DNA from: Magnetovibrio sp.
GTDB taxonomy: Bacteria; Pseudomonadota; Alphaproteobacteria; Rhodospirillales; Magnetovibrionaceae
Direction: 5' to 3'
Assembly (NCBI GenBank): GCA_016763895.1
Contig: JAESSV010000262.1
Coordinates: 1 to 7,595, forward strand
DNA: 7,595 nt
In this document: positions 6,162-7,595 of the stretch, piece by piece
Layout: every line of letters begins with the position of its first letter
Numbering within the stretch: position 1 is the first letter of the stretch
The notes under the pieces: generated by a model
The model's database searches: none
Told to the model about the DNA's origin: nothing
What the model saw: the letters and a program-made list of their open reading frames with translations, nothing else
Made by a program: the position numbers and the translations under genes

Positions 6162-7595
6162 ATGAACTTAACCATTTCGAAAAAATTACCGATCGTTATC
6201 GTCATACTGGCGGCAATGCCCGTTATTATTTCGGGTATTATTGCCTTTTTTCAAACGCAGTCGGCATTGCACGTTGCTGCTTTTGAAAGATTATCAGCGG
6301 TCCAGAAATCCCGCGCTCATGAACTTTCAGGGTATCTGTATACGATTCATGGCGACTTGGACGTGCTGACGTCTTCTTCCAGCGTGATTGATGCCTTGGA
6401 ACAATTCGAAGGAGCTTGGGTCGAGATGGCTGCCCAAGGCACCGATATGACGCAATACCTGCAAAAGGTCTTCATTTCGGATAATCCCAACCCGATTGGT
6501 GAAAAATTAAATTTAACGGCGGCCACGGATGGCAGTGCTTATAGTGCGGTGCATAAAAAATGGCATCCCTGGTTTACAAAGCTCCTCTTGGACCGGGATT
6601 ATTTCGATATTTTTCTTTTGGATGACAAAGGAAACGTTGTTTATTCCGTTTTGAAAGAATTGGATTATGCCACCAACCTTAAGACGGGCAAGTGGAAAGA
6701 TAGTGATCTTGCGAAAGTCGGCAAGATGGTTCGCCAAAACATGAAGCTGGGCTATACGGCCTTTACGGATTATTCACCCTACGCCCCATCTGATAATGTT
6801 CCCGCCAGTTTTATGGCTATGCCTATATTTGATCATCAAGGTGAAACCCATGGCACGTTGGTGTTTCAAATGCCCGTCGCCAAAATTAATGACATCATGC
6901 AACAATCGGGTGGTATGGGCGAAAGTGGTCAGAGCTATTTGGTCGGTCAAGACATGACCATGCGGAGCGATAGCCGTTTCTTAGCAAAAGGTGAAACCTC
7001 AATTCTGTCTCAAGACGTCGCAACGGACTCCGTTAAGAAAGCTCTAAACGGCGAAACAGGCATTGCGATTGTTGATAATTACCGGGGAATACCCGTGGTT
7101 TCGGCGTACGGCGCGCTTGATTTCTTAGGGGTCACTTGGGCGGTTATCGCCGAGGTGGATGATGCCGAAGTCAATATTCCGGTGATCGAATTGCGCAATG
7201 AAATGATTGTGATTATTTTAGCCACCATCGCCGTAGTGAGCGTTATTGGTTATTTCTTTGCCATGAGCATTACAAAACCCATCAGCGCGATGACAGGGGT
7301 CATGGGGGTCTTGGCCAACAAAGACTGGACTGCGGATGTGCCCAGCCAAAATCGTACCGACGAAATTGGTAAAATGGCGTCCGCCGTGCAAATTTTTAAG
7401 ACCAATGGTCAAGAGGTCGAGCGCTTGGAATCCGAACAAAAAGCGAATGAGGCCCGCACCATACAAGAAAAACGCCAACAAATGCTGGATATGGCGGATG
7501 ATTTCGAAAGCAGCGTTGGGGGTGTCGTGCAAAGCGTTTCTTCGGCATCGACGGAAATGCAATCTTCGGCTTCGACCTTGTCGGCGACGGCGGAA
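6162..7595 (+). CDS. Methyl-accepting chemotaxis protein with periplasmic Cache-type sensor, cut by the right edge
   Basis: The frame is open for 478 residues to the window end. The order is that of a transmembrane chemoreceptor: a short basic N-terminus, membrane helix 1 (about 10-30), a large periplasmic ligand-binding region (about 33-340), membrane helix 2 (about 347-369), a HAMP domain (about 370-422, 'ITKPISAMTGVMGVLANKDW' and 'RTDEIGKMASAVQIF'), a charged coiled-coil linker (about 418-445) and the first turns of the methyl-accepting signalling domain ('ADDFESSVGG', then Ser/Ala/Thr-rich helix). The sensor region has two parts: a larger one with 'YFDIFLLDDKGNVVYSV' (147-163) and a second with 'GQSYLVGQDMTMRSDSRF' (256-273), as expected for a double Cache domain; the ligand is unknown. 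The CheA/CheW-binding hairpin tip is beyond the edge. A terminator before and a 220-base leader suggest a separate transcript. Linker wording resembles alphaproteobacterial receptors. Confidence 0.93.
   Translation, partial: MNLTISKKLPIVIVILAAMPVIISGIIAFFQTQSALHVAAFERLSAVQKSRAHELSGYLYTIHGDLDVLTSSSSVIDALEQFEGAWVEMAAQGTDMTQYLQKVFISDNPNPIGEKLNLTAATDGSAYSAVHKKWHPWFTKLLLDRDYFDIFLLDDKGNVVYSVLKELDYATNLKTGKWKDSDLAKVGKMVRQNMKLGYTAFTDYSPYAPSDNVPASFMAMPIFDHQGETHGTLVFQMPVAKINDIMQQSGGMGESGQSYLVGQDMTMRSDSRFLAKGETSILSQDVATDSVKKALNGETGIAIVDNYRGIPVVSAYGALDFLGVTWAVIAEVDDAEVNIPVIELRNEMIVIILATIAVVSVIGYFFAMSITKPISAMTGVMGVLANKDWTADVPSQNRTDEIGKMASAVQIFKTNGQEVERLESEQKANEARTIQEKRQQMLDMADDFESSVGGVVQSVSSASTEMQSSASTLSATAE

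Noticed and set aside
6513..7562. Minus-strand open frames of 74 and 114 codons inside the chemoreceptor
   Set aside because: The chemoreceptor frame is continuous across both, with clear domains. The antisense frames show no motif.

Overview
The window looks like a piece of an alphaproteobacterial chromosome, with Rhodospirillales-type bacteria as the best guess. This rests on the UvrB sequence, on a class I aspartate aminotransferase of the AatA type, and on a chemoreceptor whose HAMP-to-signalling linker (the 'ADDFESSVGG' segment) resembles alphaproteobacterial receptors. Base composition is moderate, roughly half G+C in the housekeeping genes. The taxonomic call is inference from remembered families; no search was run.

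Layout, left to right. (1) Bases 1-1406, minus strand: the N-terminal two thirds of uvrB (nucleotide excision repair), running off the left edge. (2) Bases 1437-3851, minus strand: an 804-residue membrane-anchored KAP-family P-loop NTPase with an extra N-terminal domain. It ends only 30 bases before uvrB. A good sigma70-like promoter for uvrB straddles its stop codon and is placed so that the uvrB mRNA could begin at the A of its ATG. (3) Bases 3852-3981: a 130-base divergent intergenic region. (4) Bases 3982-4602, plus strand: a small class I SAM-dependent methyltransferase of unknown substrate. (5) Bases 4603-4673: a T-rich gap with an 18-base tandem repeat. (6) Bases 4674-5882, plus strand: aatA, aspartate aminotransferase, followed by a clear intrinsic terminator at 5905-5937. 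(7) Bases 5938-6161: a gene-free leader with small inverted repeats. (8) Bases 6162-7595, plus strand: a methyl-accepting chemotaxis protein (two membrane helices, large periplasmic Cache-type sensor, HAMP), cut by the right edge at the start of the signalling domain.

Four of the five genes are ordinary chromosomal genes: DNA repair, a methyltransferase, amino acid metabolism and chemotaxis. They show no sign of forming one pathway. The accessory-looking element is the KAP NTPase. It carries Walker A and B motifs, the family's 'NAW' and 'PRxIKR' motifs and four probable membrane helices with strongly basic cytoplasmic flanks. The family includes PifA, the F-plasmid protein that excludes phage T7, so a single-gene defence role is a reasonable hypothesis but is not shown here. 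No tRNA or rRNA gene, CRISPR array, insertion sequence or integrase was seen.
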